Positions 1 through 9,055 are shown, numbered from the stretch's first letter. The stretch is 64,000 bases of DNA from Actinorhabdospora filicis (GCF_030269765.1 NZ_BSTX01000001.1:1619370-1683369), one strand, 5' to 3'. A program made the numbers and translations. The notes: generated from the sequence alone by a model not told the origin.

Positions 1-441
1 CTTCGGCAGGTAGGCCTCCGCCGGGGTCAGGTCCACCTGCTCCAGGAGAGCGGCGGCCTTGTCCCAGCCTTCCTTGCGGTTCCTGGCGACACCGTGCTTG
101 CGCAGCGGGGACGCCAGAGTCTTGTGGATGTCGCGGATCGGGTTCAGCGACGCGTACGGGTCCTGGTGCACGTACTGGACGGCCGTGCGGTACTCGGCGA
201 ACTCCGATTTCGACATGGACCAGATGTCGCGCCCCTGGAACTCCACGGTCCCGGCGGTCGGCTTGGCCAGTCCGGCGGCCATGCGGGCGGTGGTGGTCTT
301 GCCGCAGCCGGACTCGCCGACCAGGCAGAGCACCTCGCCGGGGCCGACCGACAGGGACACGTCGTCGACGGCCTTCAGGTCGCCCTTCTTGCTGCCGAAG
401 GTCTGCGAGACGTTCCGCAGCGTGATCAGCGGCTCAGACAC
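1..441 (-). CDS. Peptide ABC transporter ATPase, OppF/DppF type (partial)
   Basis: The N-terminal 147 residues of the second ATPase of a peptide importer; the rest lies beyond the left edge. Walker A GESGCGKTT is at about residues 42-50 and a Q-loop region (HQDPYASLNP) follows, typical of the OppF/DppF subgroup. The GTG start is inside the end of the preceding ATPase gene (8-base overlap, GTGTCTGA), implying translational coupling. It hydrolyses ATP on the cytoplasmic face to drive peptide import by the two permeases encoded upstream. Signature motif and Walker B are not visible because of truncation. Confidence 0.92.
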   Translation of the reverse strand, partial: MSEPLITLRNVSQTFGSKKGDLKAVDDVSLSVGPGEVLCLVGESGCGKTTTARMAAGLAKPTAGTVEFQGRDIWSMSKSEFAEYRTAVQYVHQDPYASLNPIRDIHKTLASPLRKHGVARNRKEGWDKAAALLEQVDLTPAEAYLPK

Positions 442-1543
442 GCTCCACCACCTTGCGCTCGTACTTCACGTCCTGCCAGCGGATGCAGGCGGCGGTGTGG
501 GCGGTGCCCCGGGGCCGCTCCTCGATGGTGTCGAGCTCCGGATCGCCCGTCAGGCAGGCGTCCTGGACGTACGGACACCGCGGGGCGAACTTGCAGCCCT
601 CCGGGAGGTTCGCCAGACTCGGCGGCGCGCCCGGGATCGAGGCCAGCTCCGGCAGGTCCCCGACCACCGGCGGCACGGCCTTGATCAGGCCGACGGTGTA
701 GGGATGCCGTGGGCCGTAGAAGATGTCGCGCGCGGTGCCGGTCTCGATGATCTTCCCGGCGTACATCGTCGCGACCCGGTCGGCCAGTTCGGCGGCGATC
801 GCCAGGTCGTGGGAGATGAACACCATGGCGAACTTGCGCTCGGCGCGCAGCTCGTGCAGGACGTCCACGATGGCGCGCTGGGTGAGGATGTCCAGCGCGG
901 TGGTCGGCTCGTCCAGGATCAGCAGCTTGGGGTCCAGCAGCAGGCTCATCGCGATGAGCACGCGCTGCTTCATGCCGCCCGACAGCTCGTGCGGGTACGA
1001 CGGCAGGACCCGGTTGGGTTCCAGCCGGACCGCGCGCAGCAGCTCCGCCGAGCGCTCCCAGATCTCCTTCTTGGACGGCTTGCGCTCACCGTCGGGGTGG
1101 GCCTTGATCGTGTCGGCCATCTGGTCGATGACGCGCAGGACCGGGTTGAAGGAGTTCATCGCGCCCTGGAAGACCATCGCGGCCTCCCGCCAGCGCCAGT
1201 CGCGCAGCTCGCGCTTCTTCAGCGCCAGCACGTCCACTGTGGAGCCGTCGCGGCCCCGGTAGGTGACGGTGCCGCGCGGCACGCTGCCCAGGCGCGGCAG
1301 CAGCCGCAGCAGGCCGAGTCCCAGCGTGGTCTTGCCGCAGCCGCTCTCGCCGACCAGGGCGAGGGACTGGTCGGGGTAGAGGTCGAAGTCGACGCCTCGC
1401 ACGGCCTCGACGGTCTTGCCCGCGCCGGTCTTGTAGGCCACGGCCAGGTCGCGGACCGACAGGATCGGCTCGTCCGGCGGGTCTTGGATCGCCAAGGTCA
1501 CCACACCCTTCTTCTGTTCGCGCGCAGTCGCACGGTCCACCAC
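434..1543 (-). CDS. Peptide ABC transporter ATPase, OppD/DppD type
   Basis: A 369-residue ATPase with Walker A GESGCGKTT (about 65-73), signature LSGGMKQRV, Walker B LLILDEPTTAL, H-loop SHD and the C-terminal Cys-containing oligopeptide domain (CKFAPRCPYVQDAC) that marks the OppD/DppD group. The GTG taken as start directly follows the TAA of the upstream permease; a second GTG at about 1503 is an alternative start closer to the first conserved strand. Third gene of oppBCDF. No substrate-binding protein gene is visible in the window, so it must lie further left or elsewhere. Confidence 0.92.
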   Translation of the reverse strand: MVDRATAREQKKGVVTLAIQDPPDEPILSVRDLAVAYKTGAGKTVEAVRGVDFDLYPDQSLALVGESGCGKTTLGLGLLRLLPRLGSVPRGTVTYRGRDGSTVDVLALKKRELRDWRWREAAMVFQGAMNSFNPVLRVIDQMADTIKAHPDGERKPSKKEIWERSAELLRAVRLEPNRVLPSYPHELSGGMKQRVLIAMSLLLDPKLLILDEPTTALDILTQRAIVDVLHELRAERKFAMVFISHDLAIAAELADRVATMYAGKIIETGTARDIFYGPRHPYTVGLIKAVPPVVGDLPELASIPGAPPSLANLPEGCKFAPRCPYVQDACLTGDPELDTIEERPRGTAHTAACIRWQDVKYERKVVERV

Positions 1544-2434
1544 TTACTTGTCGCGCAGGCGCGGGTTGAGGATCTCCTCCAGGGAGCGGGTCAGCATGAT
1601 CAGACCGAGCTGGAGGAGGGCGATCATGGCGATCGGGGCGAGGATGTAGGGCATCGCCTTGGGCAGGAACATCGCGCCGCCGATCCAGGCGTTGTTGATC
1701 ATGATCCCCCAGTTGGCGCCCGCCAGCGGCGCGAGGCCGAGGACGTAGAGGCCGACGAGGGCGTAGATCGCGTTGGTGACGGCGATGATGAAGTTGATGA
1801 GGATGTAGCTGGCCATGTTCGGCACGATCTCGCCGAACACGATCCGGCCGGTGCCCATGTCCAGCAGCTTGGCGGCCTCGACGAACTCGCGTTCCTTCAG
1901 CGACAGCGCCTGCGCCCGGATCGACCGCATCAGCACCGGCCAGGTCAGGCCGCCGATGATGAGGGCGAGGTAGAGCGGGCTGTTCAGGCTGAAGAAGGCG
2001 CCGAGCACCGCCAGCAGCACGATTTGCGGGATCGTCATGACGATGTCGGTGAGCTGGAGCATGATCGCGTCGAAGCGCCCGCGGATGTAGGCCGACAGCG
2101 AGCCGATCGCCACCGCGATGACGGTGGTGATGGCCGCGGCCAGGAAGCCCACGAAGATGACCGTCTGTCCACCCAGGACGATCTGCTTCAGGGTGTCCTT
2201 GCCCGAGCCGTCGGTGCCCAGCCAGTGCGCGCCCGAGGGGCCCTGCCAGATCTGGTCGGTGTTCGCCTTGGTGTCGGCCTCGATGAACAGCGGCGCCACG
2301 ATGGACATGCCGACGATCAGGAACACGATCACGAAACCGGCGAACCCGGCCTTGCTGCGGGTCAGCTCGCGCAGGAACCCGCGGAACGCGCCTTGCGCCC
2401 CGGCGGGCGTGGCGGCGATGGTCGCCTGGGCCAC
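1544..2434 (-). CDS. Peptide ABC transporter permease, OppC/DppC type
   Basis: About 296 residues, with an N-terminal cytoplasmic stretch, a first membrane helix (FVIVFLIVGMSIVAPLF) and the BPD_transp_1 core. The EAA loop (EREFVEAAKLLDMGTGRIVF) contacts the ATPases. I place the start at the GTG at 2434 rather than an upstream in-frame GTG, because AGAAGGAGG sits just before 2434 and the upstream permease stops one base before it. It should form the membrane channel with the OppB-type partner; the substrate (di- or oligopeptide, or nickel-type ligand) cannot be told from sequence alone. Confidence 0.92.
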   Translation of the reverse strand: MAQATIAATPAGAQGAFRGFLRELTRSKAGFAGFVIVFLIVGMSIVAPLFIEADTKANTDQIWQGPSGAHWLGTDGSGKDTLKQIVLGGQTVIFVGFLAAAITTVIAVAIGSLSAYIRGRFDAIMLQLTDIVMTIPQIVLLAVLGAFFSLNSPLYLALIIGGLTWPVLMRSIRAQALSLKEREFVEAAKLLDMGTGRIVFGEIVPNMASYILINFIIAVTNAIYALVGLYVLGLAPLAGANWGIMINNAWIGGAMFLPKAMPYILAPIAMIALLQLGLIMLTRSLEEILNPRLRDK

Positions 2435-2435
2435 C

Positions 2436-3533
2436 TCAGTCCTCCTTCTCACCGGTGCGGATGCGCGGGTCGAGCACGCTGTACACGAGGTCGGAGATCA
2501 GGTTGGCCGCGACGACGGTGATGGTCACGACCAGCAGCACGCCCTGGATGACGGGGTAGTCGCGGGCGGCCACCGAGTCGAACAGGGTGATCCCGATGCC
2601 CTCGTAGCGGAAGACCGACTCCACGAAGATCGCGCCGCCCACCACGAAGCCGGCGGCGGTGGCGATCTGCGCCACCAGCGGCAGGACCGCGTTGCGGCCC
2701 ACGTAGGCGGTGCGGATGCGCCCGTCCGACAGGCCGCGAGCGCGGGCGACCATGACGTAGTCCTCGCCGAGGACCTGTGTCGTGGAGGACTTCATGATCA
2801 GCGCCCAGGTGCCCACCGTGGTGAGGACGTAGGTGAGGATCGGCAGGCTCGCGTGATAGAAGGCGTCCTGGAAGAAGCGCGCGGAGAACTCCGGGTGGAT
2901 GCCCGGCGAGAGGTTCCCGCGGATGGTGGCGTAGTCGATGATCCCGAGGTTCACCGCGCCGAAGACCACGATCATCAGCGCCATCAGGTAGTTCGGGATG
3001 GCGTGCAGCAGCGAGCCGAGCCCGGAGATGGCGTGGTCGAGGAACCCGCCGCGCCGGTAGGCCATCAGCATGCCCAGCACCAGGCCGACGCCGACGGCGA
3101 TCAGCAGCGCGATGCCGACGGTGAACAGCGTCCACGGCAGGTGCGAGGCGATCTTGTCGGTGACGCTGGTGCCCGGCGAGAGGATCGACATGCCGAAGTC
3201 GCCGTGCGTCATCCCGGCCAGATAGTCCAGGTACTGCTGCCACAGGGGCGTCTTCGGGTCGAAGCTGAACATCGCCGCCGCTTGCGCGGCCGCGGCGTCG
3301 TAGGACATGCCGTACTCGGAGATCTGCTTGTTGATGTAGACGTCCACCGGGTTGCCCGGCAGCAGCCGCACCATGAAGAAGACACCGGTGGCGACCAGCC
3401 ACACGATGAAGATCGCCCGCAGGATGCGGCGGAGCACATAGCTGCGCCATATCCGCGATAGGACTGACCGGCCGTTCCCGGGTCCCGCCGACTTGGCGGT
3501 GACACCGGGAGCGGCGGGGCTGACGGATGCCAC
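2436..3533 (-). CDS. Peptide ABC transporter permease, OppB/DppB type
   Basis: About 365 residues. The first membrane helix is followed by RLLPGNPVD, a hallmark of OppB/DppB permeases, then a periplasmic loop and the conserved permease core (DYVMVARARGLSDGRI as EAA loop, GAIFVESVFRYEGIG). The start is set at the GTG at 3533, preceded by GGGGAGGAG; a TTG further upstream at 3557 would extend it by 8 residues but lacks a better ribosome site. First gene of the operon; it pairs with the OppC-type permease, with which it is separated by one base. Confidence 0.92.
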   Translation of the reverse strand: MASVSPAAPGVTAKSAGPGNGRSVLSRIWRSYVLRRILRAIFIVWLVATGVFFMVRLLPGNPVDVYINKQISEYGMSYDAAAAQAAAMFSFDPKTPLWQQYLDYLAGMTHGDFGMSILSPGTSVTDKIASHLPWTLFTVGIALLIAVGVGLVLGMLMAYRRGGFLDHAISGLGSLLHAIPNYLMALMIVVFGAVNLGIIDYATIRGNLSPGIHPEFSARFFQDAFYHASLPILTYVLTTVGTWALIMKSSTTQVLGEDYVMVARARGLSDGRIRTAYVGRNAVLPLVAQIATAAGFVVGGAIFVESVFRYEGIGITLFDSVAARDYPVIQGVLLVVTITVVAANLISDLVYSVLDPRIRTGEKED

Positions 3534-3856
3534 GCAGCTCCTCCCCAAGATCGACAATGATCGATGGATCCGGGGTGAGGCAGCTCACTCCCGGCGCGAT
3601 GTGCGTTGGAGCGTAACGGCTGCGCGTTGTTGCGCGCTAGGAGCTGTATCGAATCGTTATCTTCCAAAGCGGTACATGATCGTCAACAGAGAGTGACGAA
3701 CAGTCCACTTCGGAGGCACGATTCGGTTTCCTTTCCAGGTAAGGAATCTAGCGTGCTCACAGGGGTTAACGGAGTCTTGCCGACCCCGTAAATGAACTGT
3801 TAAGAAGGTGTGCTAGTACTTAACGGTCTGTAGTGCGCACGCCGAATGCGCGAAAC
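3534..3856. other. Intergenic regulatory region with TTAA-containing repeats
   Basis: A 323-base gap between two minus-strand genes that holds no convincing coding sequence and is unusually AT-rich for this genome. It contains GTTAAG (3799-3804) facing CTTAAC (3819-3824) with a 14-base spacer, and a further GTTAAC at 3765-3770; TTAACGG occurs twice in direct orientation. This looks like the control region of the opp operon and possibly the 3' end of the K+ channel transcript. Confidence 0.45.
3651..3686 (-). promoter_or_regulatory. Candidate promoter of the opp operon
   Basis: On the minus strand TTGACG (3686-3681) and GATAAC (3661-3656) form a sigma-70-like pair with a rather long 19-base spacer, roughly 120 bases before the oppB-type start. 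The stretch is clearly more AT-rich than the flanking genes. Weak, position-based evidence only. Confidence 0.3.
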
Positions 3857-4348
3857 TCAGCCGCGCGCGCTTCGCCGCCGCTCGACCGCGCGCCGCACCC
3901 GGGCCGCCAGAACCGAGGCGAACACGCCGACGAACACGACATTGAAGATCATGTTCACGGTCACCAGCCCCCGCGCGACCTGCCCGGCGGCGTGCACGTC
4001 CCCGAAACCGACCGTCGCCATCGTCGTGACGGTGAAGTAGAGCGCGTCGGTGCGCGTGGAGAGGCCCGCGAACTGTCCCGGCTGCGAGCGGGCGAGCGCG
4101 TAGTACGTGAAGGCGAAAACGAACACCGTCAGTGACACCAGGTAGAAGAGCGACTCCAGCCGGACCGTGGTGTCCTCCGAGGCTCTCGCCTGGGCCTTTA
4201 TCTGCCGGACGAACAGGACGGCGAGTCCCGCCAGGATGAGGACCGATCCGATGCCGCGCAGCAGCGGCAGCGCGTCCGAAGGGTGGGACGGGAGAAGGTA
4301 GTAGGCGGCGAGCATCGCCGCGAGCACCACACAGGTCCGCAGGCGCAT
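3857..4348 (-). CDS. Two-TM-type potassium channel subunit
   Basis: About 163 residues with an N-terminal pair of hydrophobic helices, a third helix (SLFYLVSLTVFVFAFTYYAL), the pore helix and selectivity filter TMATVGFGD, and a final membrane helix (VTVNMIFNVVFVGVFASVL) followed by a basic tail. TVGFGD is a variant of the K+ filter TVGYGD. The ATG at 4348 is chosen because GAGGGGAG precedes it; upstream in-frame codons give non-membrane, Arg-rich sequence. There is no RCK/TrkA-N domain, so gating would be by voltage-independent or unknown means. It stands alone between the opp operon and an FAD dehydrogenase. Confidence 0.85.
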   Translation of the reverse strand: MRLRTCVVLAAMLAAYYLLPSHPSDALPLLRGIGSVLILAGLAVLFVRQIKAQARASEDTTVRLESLFYLVSLTVFVFAFTYYALARSQPGQFAGLSTRTDALYFTVTTMATVGFGDVHAAGQVARGLVTVNMIFNVVFVGVFASVLAARVRRAVERRRSARG

Positions 4349-4415
4349 GACGGCTCCCCTCGACGTCCTCAGGGGATGTCTACCACCGCTTTCGCCGCGA
4401 ACCGGGCGATTTCTC

Positions 4416-6059
4416 CTAGGCCGTGCCCGCCGCGCGTCCCGCCACGCGCCCGGAGAAGATGCAGCCGCCGAGGAAGGTGCCCTCCAGCGAGCGGTACCCG
4501 TGCAGTCCGCCGCCGCCGAAACCGGCGGCCTCACCGGCGGCGTACAGGCCCGGGACCGGCTGTCCGTCGTGTCCCAGGACCCGGCCGGACAGGTCGCATT
4601 CGAGGCCGCCGAGGGTCTTGCGGGTGAGGATGTTCAGGCGCACCGCGATCAGCGGCCCGGCCTTCGGGTCGAGCAGCCGGTGCGGCGAGGCGACCCGGAC
4701 GAGCTTGTCGCCGCGGTACCTGCGCGCGCCCCGGATCGCGGTGACCTGGAGGTCCTTGGTGAACGCGTTCCGGATCTCCCGGTCGCGGGACTCGACCTGG
4801 TGGCGGACGACGGCGGCGTCCAGCGGGGTGTCCGGCGTCAGCTTGTTCATGCCCGCGACCAGCTCGTCGAGGGTCGCGGCGACCACGAAGTCCACGCCGT
4901 TCTGTTTGAAGGCCTCGACGGGCCCGGGCGCGCCGGGCAGGACCCGCTTGAGGACCTGCCGGACGCTCTTGCCGGTGAGGTCGGGGTTCTGCTCGGAGCC
5001 GGAGAGCGCGAACTCCTTCTCGATGATCTTCTGCGTCAGCACGAACCACGTGTGCTCGTGGCCGGTGCGCATGATGTGCTCCAGCGTCCCGAGGGTGTCG
5101 AAGCCCGGGAACAGCGGCACCGGCAGGCGCTTGCCGGTGGCGTCCAGCCACAGAGAAGAAGGTCCGGGCAGGATGCGGATGCCGTGCGACTTCCAGATCG
5201 GCGCCCAGTTCTCGATGCCCTCGGTGTAGTGCCACATGCGGTCGCGGTTGATGAGCCGCCCGCCGGCCGCCTCGGCGATGCCGAGCATCCGCCCGTCCAC
5301 GTGCTCCGGGACGCCCGAGAGCAGCTTCCTCGGGGGCGTGCCCAGCCGCTCGGGCCAGTTGGCGCGCACCAGCTCGGGGTTGCCGCCGATACCGCCGGAG
5401 GTGACGACGACGGCCTGCGCGGAGTACTCGAAGTCCCCCGCCACGACCCGCGAGGACGCCTCGCCCCGCTTGACATTGGACGGCTCCAGCACCGCCCCGC
5501 GCACACCCGTCACCACCCCGCCGGTCACCACCAGCTCGTCGACGCGGTGCCGGAACGCCAGCCGCACCAGCCCCTTCTCCGCCGCCTCGCGCACCCGCCG
5601 CTCGAACGGCGCCACGACCCCCGGCCCCGTGCCCCACGTGACGTGGAAGCGCGGCACCGAGTTCCCGTGCCCGTCGGCGAGGTACCCGCCCCGCTCGGCC
5701 CAGCCCACCACCGGGAAGAAGCGGACGCCCTGCGCGTGCAGCCACGCGCGCTTCTCACCCGAGGCGAAGTCGACGTAGGCCTCGGCCCACTTGCGCGGCC
5801 AGGCGTCCTCGTCCCGGTCGAAACCGGCCGAGCCGAGCCAGTCCTGCCAGGCCAGGTCGCGGCTATCCTTCACCCCCATGCGGCGCTGCTCCGGCGAGTC
5901 CACCAGGAACAGCCCACCGAACGACCACCACGCCTGCCCGCCGAGCGAGCCCTCCGGCTCCTGGTCCAGCAGCAGCACCCGTTTCCCGGCGTCCGCGAGC
6001 TCCGCCGTCGCGACCAGCCCCGCCAGTCCCGCGCCGACCACGATGACGTCGGTGTCCAT
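4416..6059 (-). CDS. FAD-binding dehydrogenase (KstD/fumarate-reductase-like)
   Basis: About 547 residues. The N-terminus has the dinucleotide-binding fold VIVVGAGLAGL, then a GGQAWWSFGGLF segment, and a C-terminal FAD signature (GLYAAGEAAGFGGGGLHGYR ... GTFLGGCIFSGRVAG). This pattern is that of the actinobacterial FAD-binding dehydrogenases related to 3-ketosteroid delta-1-dehydrogenases and flavocytochrome-c-type reductases; substrate is not predictable. ATG 6059 is chosen for GGGAGG seven bases upstream. It is divergent from the dimethylargininase gene, sharing a 72-base promoter gap. No neighbouring steroid-catabolism genes are present. Confidence 0.85.
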   Translation of the reverse strand: MDTDVIVVGAGLAGLVATAELADAGKRVLLLDQEPEGSLGGQAWWSFGGLFLVDSPEQRRMGVKDSRDLAWQDWLGSAGFDRDEDAWPRKWAEAYVDFASGEKRAWLHAQGVRFFPVVGWAERGGYLADGHGNSVPRFHVTWGTGPGVVAPFERRVREAAEKGLVRLAFRHRVDELVVTGGVVTGVRGAVLEPSNVKRGEASSRVVAGDFEYSAQAVVVTSGGIGGNPELVRANWPERLGTPPRKLLSGVPEHVDGRMLGIAEAAGGRLINRDRMWHYTEGIENWAPIWKSHGIRILPGPSSLWLDATGKRLPVPLFPGFDTLGTLEHIMRTGHEHTWFVLTQKIIEKEFALSGSEQNPDLTGKSVRQVLKRVLPGAPGPVEAFKQNGVDFVVAATLDELVAGMNKLTPDTPLDAAVVRHQVESRDREIRNAFTKDLQVTAIRGARRYRGDKLVRVASPHRLLDPKAGPLIAVRLNILTRKTLGGLECDLSGRVLGHDGQPVPGLYAAGEAAGFGGGGLHGYRSLEGTFLGGCIFSGRVAGRAAGTA

Positions 6060-6131
6060 GCCGCCTCCCAAGTCGTGTTCGCAGAGGTTTACCACAGCCG
6101 CGCCCAAGCCACCAGCCATTCAGGAGCCTCG

Positions 6132-6920
6132 ATGATCGCGCTCGTCCGCCGCCCCGGCCCCCGCCTCACCGAAGGCCTCGTCACCCACATCGAACGCGTA
6201 CCGGTGTCCTCGGAGGCGGCCCTCGCCCAATGGGACGCCTACGTCACCGCCCTCACCGAGAACGGCTGGCGCTGCCTGGAGGTCCTACCCGCCGACGACC
6301 ACCCCGACGCCGTGTTCATCGAGGACACCGTCGTCATGTGGCGCAACGCCGCCGTCCTCACCCGCCCCGGCGCCCCCGAACGCCGCGGCGAAGTCGACGC
6401 CGTCGAATCCCACCTCGCCGACCTCGGCTGCTTCACCCTGCGCGTCCAAGCACCCGGCACCCTCGACGGCGGCGACGTCCTCAAGATCGGCGACACCGTC
6501 TACGTCGGCCGCGGCGGCCGCACCAACGCCGCCGGCATCGCCCAGCTCCGCGCCGCCCTCACCCCCCTCGGCGCCCGCGTCGTCGCCGTGCCCGTGACCC
6601 GCGTCCTGCACCTCAAGTCCGCCGTCACCGCCCTCCCCGACGGCACCGTCATCGGCCACCCACCTCTCGTCGACGACCCCGGCCTCTTCCCGAGCTTCCT
6701 CCCCGTCCCCGAAGAAAGCGGCGCCCACGTCGTCGACCTCGGCTCCGGCCGCCTCCTCATCGCCACTAGCGCCCCCCGCACCACAACCCTCCTCGCCGAC
6801 CTCGGCTGGCACCCCGTCCCCGTCGACATCGGCGAGTTCGAGAAGCTCGAAGGCTGCGTGACATGCCTGTCAGTCCGCCTCCGGGGGACGTACCCGAACC
6901 CCCACCGAGCGGGCCGTTAG
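6132..6920 (+). CDS. ddaH: Dimethylargininase (DDAH family, guanidino-group modifying)
   Basis: About 262 residues of the pentein fold. Visible family marks: FIEDTVVMW (substrate-binding Glu/Asp), LDGGDVL, HLKSAVT with the catalytic His, and GCVTCLSVRL at the C-terminus where the nucleophile is most likely Cys245. Members convert NG,NG-dimethylarginine (or arginine in related enzymes) to citrulline plus amine. ATG 6132 is preceded by AGGAG. The gene ends 11 bases before the tRNA-Arg gene, so it marks the intact chromosomal side of the island junction. Confidence 0.88.
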   Translation: MIALVRRPGPRLTEGLVTHIERVPVSSEAALAQWDAYVTALTENGWRCLEVLPADDHPDAVFIEDTVVMWRNAAVLTRPGAPERRGEVDAVESHLADLGCFTLRVQAPGTLDGGDVLKIGDTVYVGRGGRTNAAGIAQLRAALTPLGARVVAVPVTRVLHLKSAVTALPDGTVIGHPPLVDDPGLFPSFLPVPEESGAHVVDLGSGRLLIATSAPRTTTLLADLGWHPVPVDIGEFEKLEGCVTCLSVRLRGTYPNPHRAGR

Positions 6921-6931
6921 ACTGGCCGCGC

Positions 6932-7004
6932 GCCCTCGTAGCTCAGGGGATAGAGCGTCGGTTTCCTAAACCGTGCGTCGCAGGTTCGAATCCTGCCGGG
7001 GGCA
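6932..7004 (+). tRNA. tRNA-Arg (anticodon CCT)
   Basis: A 73-base cloverleaf. The acceptor stem GCCCTCG pairs with CGGGGGC (one G-T pair), D-arm GCTC/GAGC, anticodon loop TTCCTAA giving CCT (reads AGG), and T-arm GCAGG-TTCGAAT-CCTGC. CCA is not encoded. The next gene downstream is a tyrosine integrase, so this tRNA is the probable attachment site of the adjacent island. Confidence 0.95.
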
Positions 7005-7011
7005 CGTGCGT

Positions 7012-7036
7012 AACCGCAGGTCAACGGCCTGCGGTT
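7012..7036 (+). terminator. Terminator hairpin after tRNA-Arg
   Basis: AACCGCAGG (7012-7020) pairs with CCTGCGGTT (7028-7036) around a 7-base loop, followed by a pyrimidine-rich TCTTC. It begins eight bases after the tRNA. Confidence 0.75.
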
Positions 7037-7106
7037 TCTTCATGTCGGGCCACGGGTGGGCCACCGTGGTGCCGTGCGTGGTGCGAACGTTTCTAGCGTT
7101 GAACCC

Positions 7107-8617
7107 ATGGCACCACGCAAGGCCGCTCCGAAGCGCGAGCGGGGCAGCATCGAGACCCTCCCGAGCGGCTCGCTCCGGGTGAAGGTCTACGCGGGCCTGG
7201 ACCCGTCACCAAGCGCCGGGTGTACCTGGATGAAGTAGTACCGCCCGGCCCCAAAGCCGCCCGCGAGGCCGAGAAGGTCCGCACCCGCCTGCTCAACCAG
7301 GTCGACGAACGGCGCCACCCGCGCACCCGGGCGACCATCACGCTGATGCTGGAGCGGTACTTCGAGGACTTCCGCGGCAAGGTCCTCACCCTCAAGAACT
7401 ACCGCGCCAAGGAACGCCGGCACATCCGTCCCCTCATCGGCCACGTGTCCGTCGGCGACATGGATGCCCACGCCTGGGACTCCTTCCACCGCGAGCTGCG
7501 CCGCTGCCGCGTCCACTGCGACGGCAAGAAGCGCATCGACCACCGCACCATCCGCCCCCACACCTGCGACCACCGCTGCCCCCCGCACCAGTGCCGCGGC
7601 CTCGCCGAGGGCTCCCTCCGGCAGATCATGACGATCCTCTCCGGCGCCTTCCGCGAGGCGATCCGCTGGAAATGGATCACCGTCAGCCCCATCGGCCAGG
7701 CCCGCTCCCTCGGCACCCCCGTCCCCAACCCACGCCCACCCAACGCCAACGACGCCGCCCGCATCCTGCGCGCCGCCTGGGAAGACGACCCCGACTGGGG
7801 AATGTTCGTGTGGATCTGCATGCGCACCGGCGAGCGCCGCGGCGAGGTCTGCGCTCTGAAACTCGACCTCCTGGACCTCGACGCCCACTCCCTCGGCGTC
7901 GACTCGTCCATCGCCCAGGACGGCGCCAGGACCTGGGAGAAGTCCACCAAGACCCACCAGAAGCGCCGCACCGCCCTCGACGACATCGACGTCGCCCTCC
8001 TGCGCGCCTACCTCGTCCACCGCGCCCGCAAGGCCGCCGCGCTCGGCGTCACCATCGCCGCTCACGGCCGCCTCTTCTCCCCCGACCCCGACCACGCCAC
8101 CTGGTTCAAGCCCTCGACCGTCGGCCAGCGCTTCAAGCGCCTCTGCGACCGCCTCGGCATGAACGCCTCCCTCAAACGCCTCCGCGAGTACGCCGCCACC
8201 GAACTCATCGCCGCGGGCGTCGACATCCGCACCGTCGCCGGCCGCCTGGGCCACGGCGGCGGCGGGACGACCACGATGAAGACGTATGCGGCGTTCGTCG
8301 CCGAAGCCGACCAGCGCGCGGCAGCGCTGACCAGCCCGCGAGTCCCGGTCTCGGAGAGCTGGCTCCAGGAGCTCGTCGACGGCCAGGAGCGTTCCGCACT
8401 GCCAGAGGAACCGTCCGAGCCCTACGAGAAGATCGCCGTCGACCTGGCCGGAGCGATTCGGGCGGGGATCCTCACCAGCGGCTCCCGGCTGCCCTCCATG
8501 AAGGAGCTCGCGGCGCGCTACTTCGTCGCGCCCAGCACCGTCCACCGCGCCGTCGACGTGCTCAAACGCGACGGCCTGGTGGCGGCAAGACGCGGAGTTC
8601 CGGTCACCGTTCAGTAG
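7107..8617 (+). pseudogene. Tyrosine recombinase/integrase with C-terminal GntR-like domain, frameshifted
   Basis: Residues from ATG 7107 (RGSIETLPSGSLRVKVYAGL) form the arm-binding start typical of actinomycete integrases, but the frame runs into a stop at 7238. The rest of the protein (YLDEVVPPGPKAAREAEKV onward) continues one frame away from about 7205, so one base is missing near CCCGTCACC. The downstream part has a Cys/His-rich insert (CRVHC ... CDHRCPPHQC), the catalytic Arg region MRTGERRGEVCAL, LRLxxY-type box II with Lys where HxxR has its first His, GRLGHGGGGTTTMKTYAAF with the Tyr, and a GntR-type winged helix (LPSMKELAARYFVAPSTVHRAV) at the end. Either decayed or a sequence error. 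Confidence 0.85.
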
Positions 8618-8717
8618 ACCCGCTCAAGGACTCCGCTCCCACCCAACCAGAAGACGCCGGTCGCGCGGTGAAACCGCACGTCACAGCGGCGTCGACCATT
8701 CCAAAAGGAGTCAGCTC

Positions 8718-8954
8718 ATGGCCAAGTTCCACATCGCCAACCTCACCAGCACCGGCCCACTGGCCTTCGGCGACAACGCCTCCATCACCAGCGACGGCGA
8801 AGTCACGGCCTCCGGCGAGGGCGCGACCGTCCGCGTCGGCAAGTACGAGCTCAAGGCGCGTGCGGGCGAGACCGTCGCGCTCCGACCTGACGGCACCGGC
8901 TACCGCAGGCTCGCCGACGGCTCCGTGAAGGCCGTCATCGACGGCCAGGGATAA
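8718..8954 (+). CDS. Small orphan protein of the island
   Basis: A 78-residue, largely beta-strand, Gly/Thr-rich protein of unknown function. AAAAGGAG is spaced normally before ATG 8718. It follows the integrase by 100 bases and precedes a membrane-protein gene, a position where AICEs often carry excisionase or transfer accessory genes, but its sequence has no helix-turn-helix and does not look like an excisionase. Not recognised. Confidence 0.6.
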   Translation: MAKFHIANLTSTGPLAFGDNASITSDGEVTASGEGATVRVGKYELKARAGETVALRPDGTGYRRLADGSVKAVIDGQG

Positions 8955-8981
8955 CCCACCACTGCCAGACCCACACACAAG

Positions 8982-9019
8982 CCCTCGGCGGGCTCGCCGG
9001 CCAGCTCCCCCGCCGAGGG
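8982..9019 (+). terminator. Hairpin after the small orphan gene
   Basis: CCCTCGGCGGG (8982-8992) pairs perfectly with CCCGCCGAGGG (9009-9019) with a 16-base loop. No T-run follows. It lies between two plus-strand genes. Confidence 0.5.
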
Positions 9020-9055
9020 TCTCCCCATCACGCAATGCACAAAGGAGAGAACCCA

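Noticed and set aside
59-2521. Long plus-strand open frame over the opp genes
   Set aside because: Antisense shadow of GC-rich genes; Arg/His/Gln/Gly-rich low-complexity protein with no family pattern.
7190-7220. Programmed -1 frameshift in the integrase
   Set aside because: No slippery X-XXY-YYZ heptamer or clear downstream hairpin at the junction; a missing base explains it more simply.
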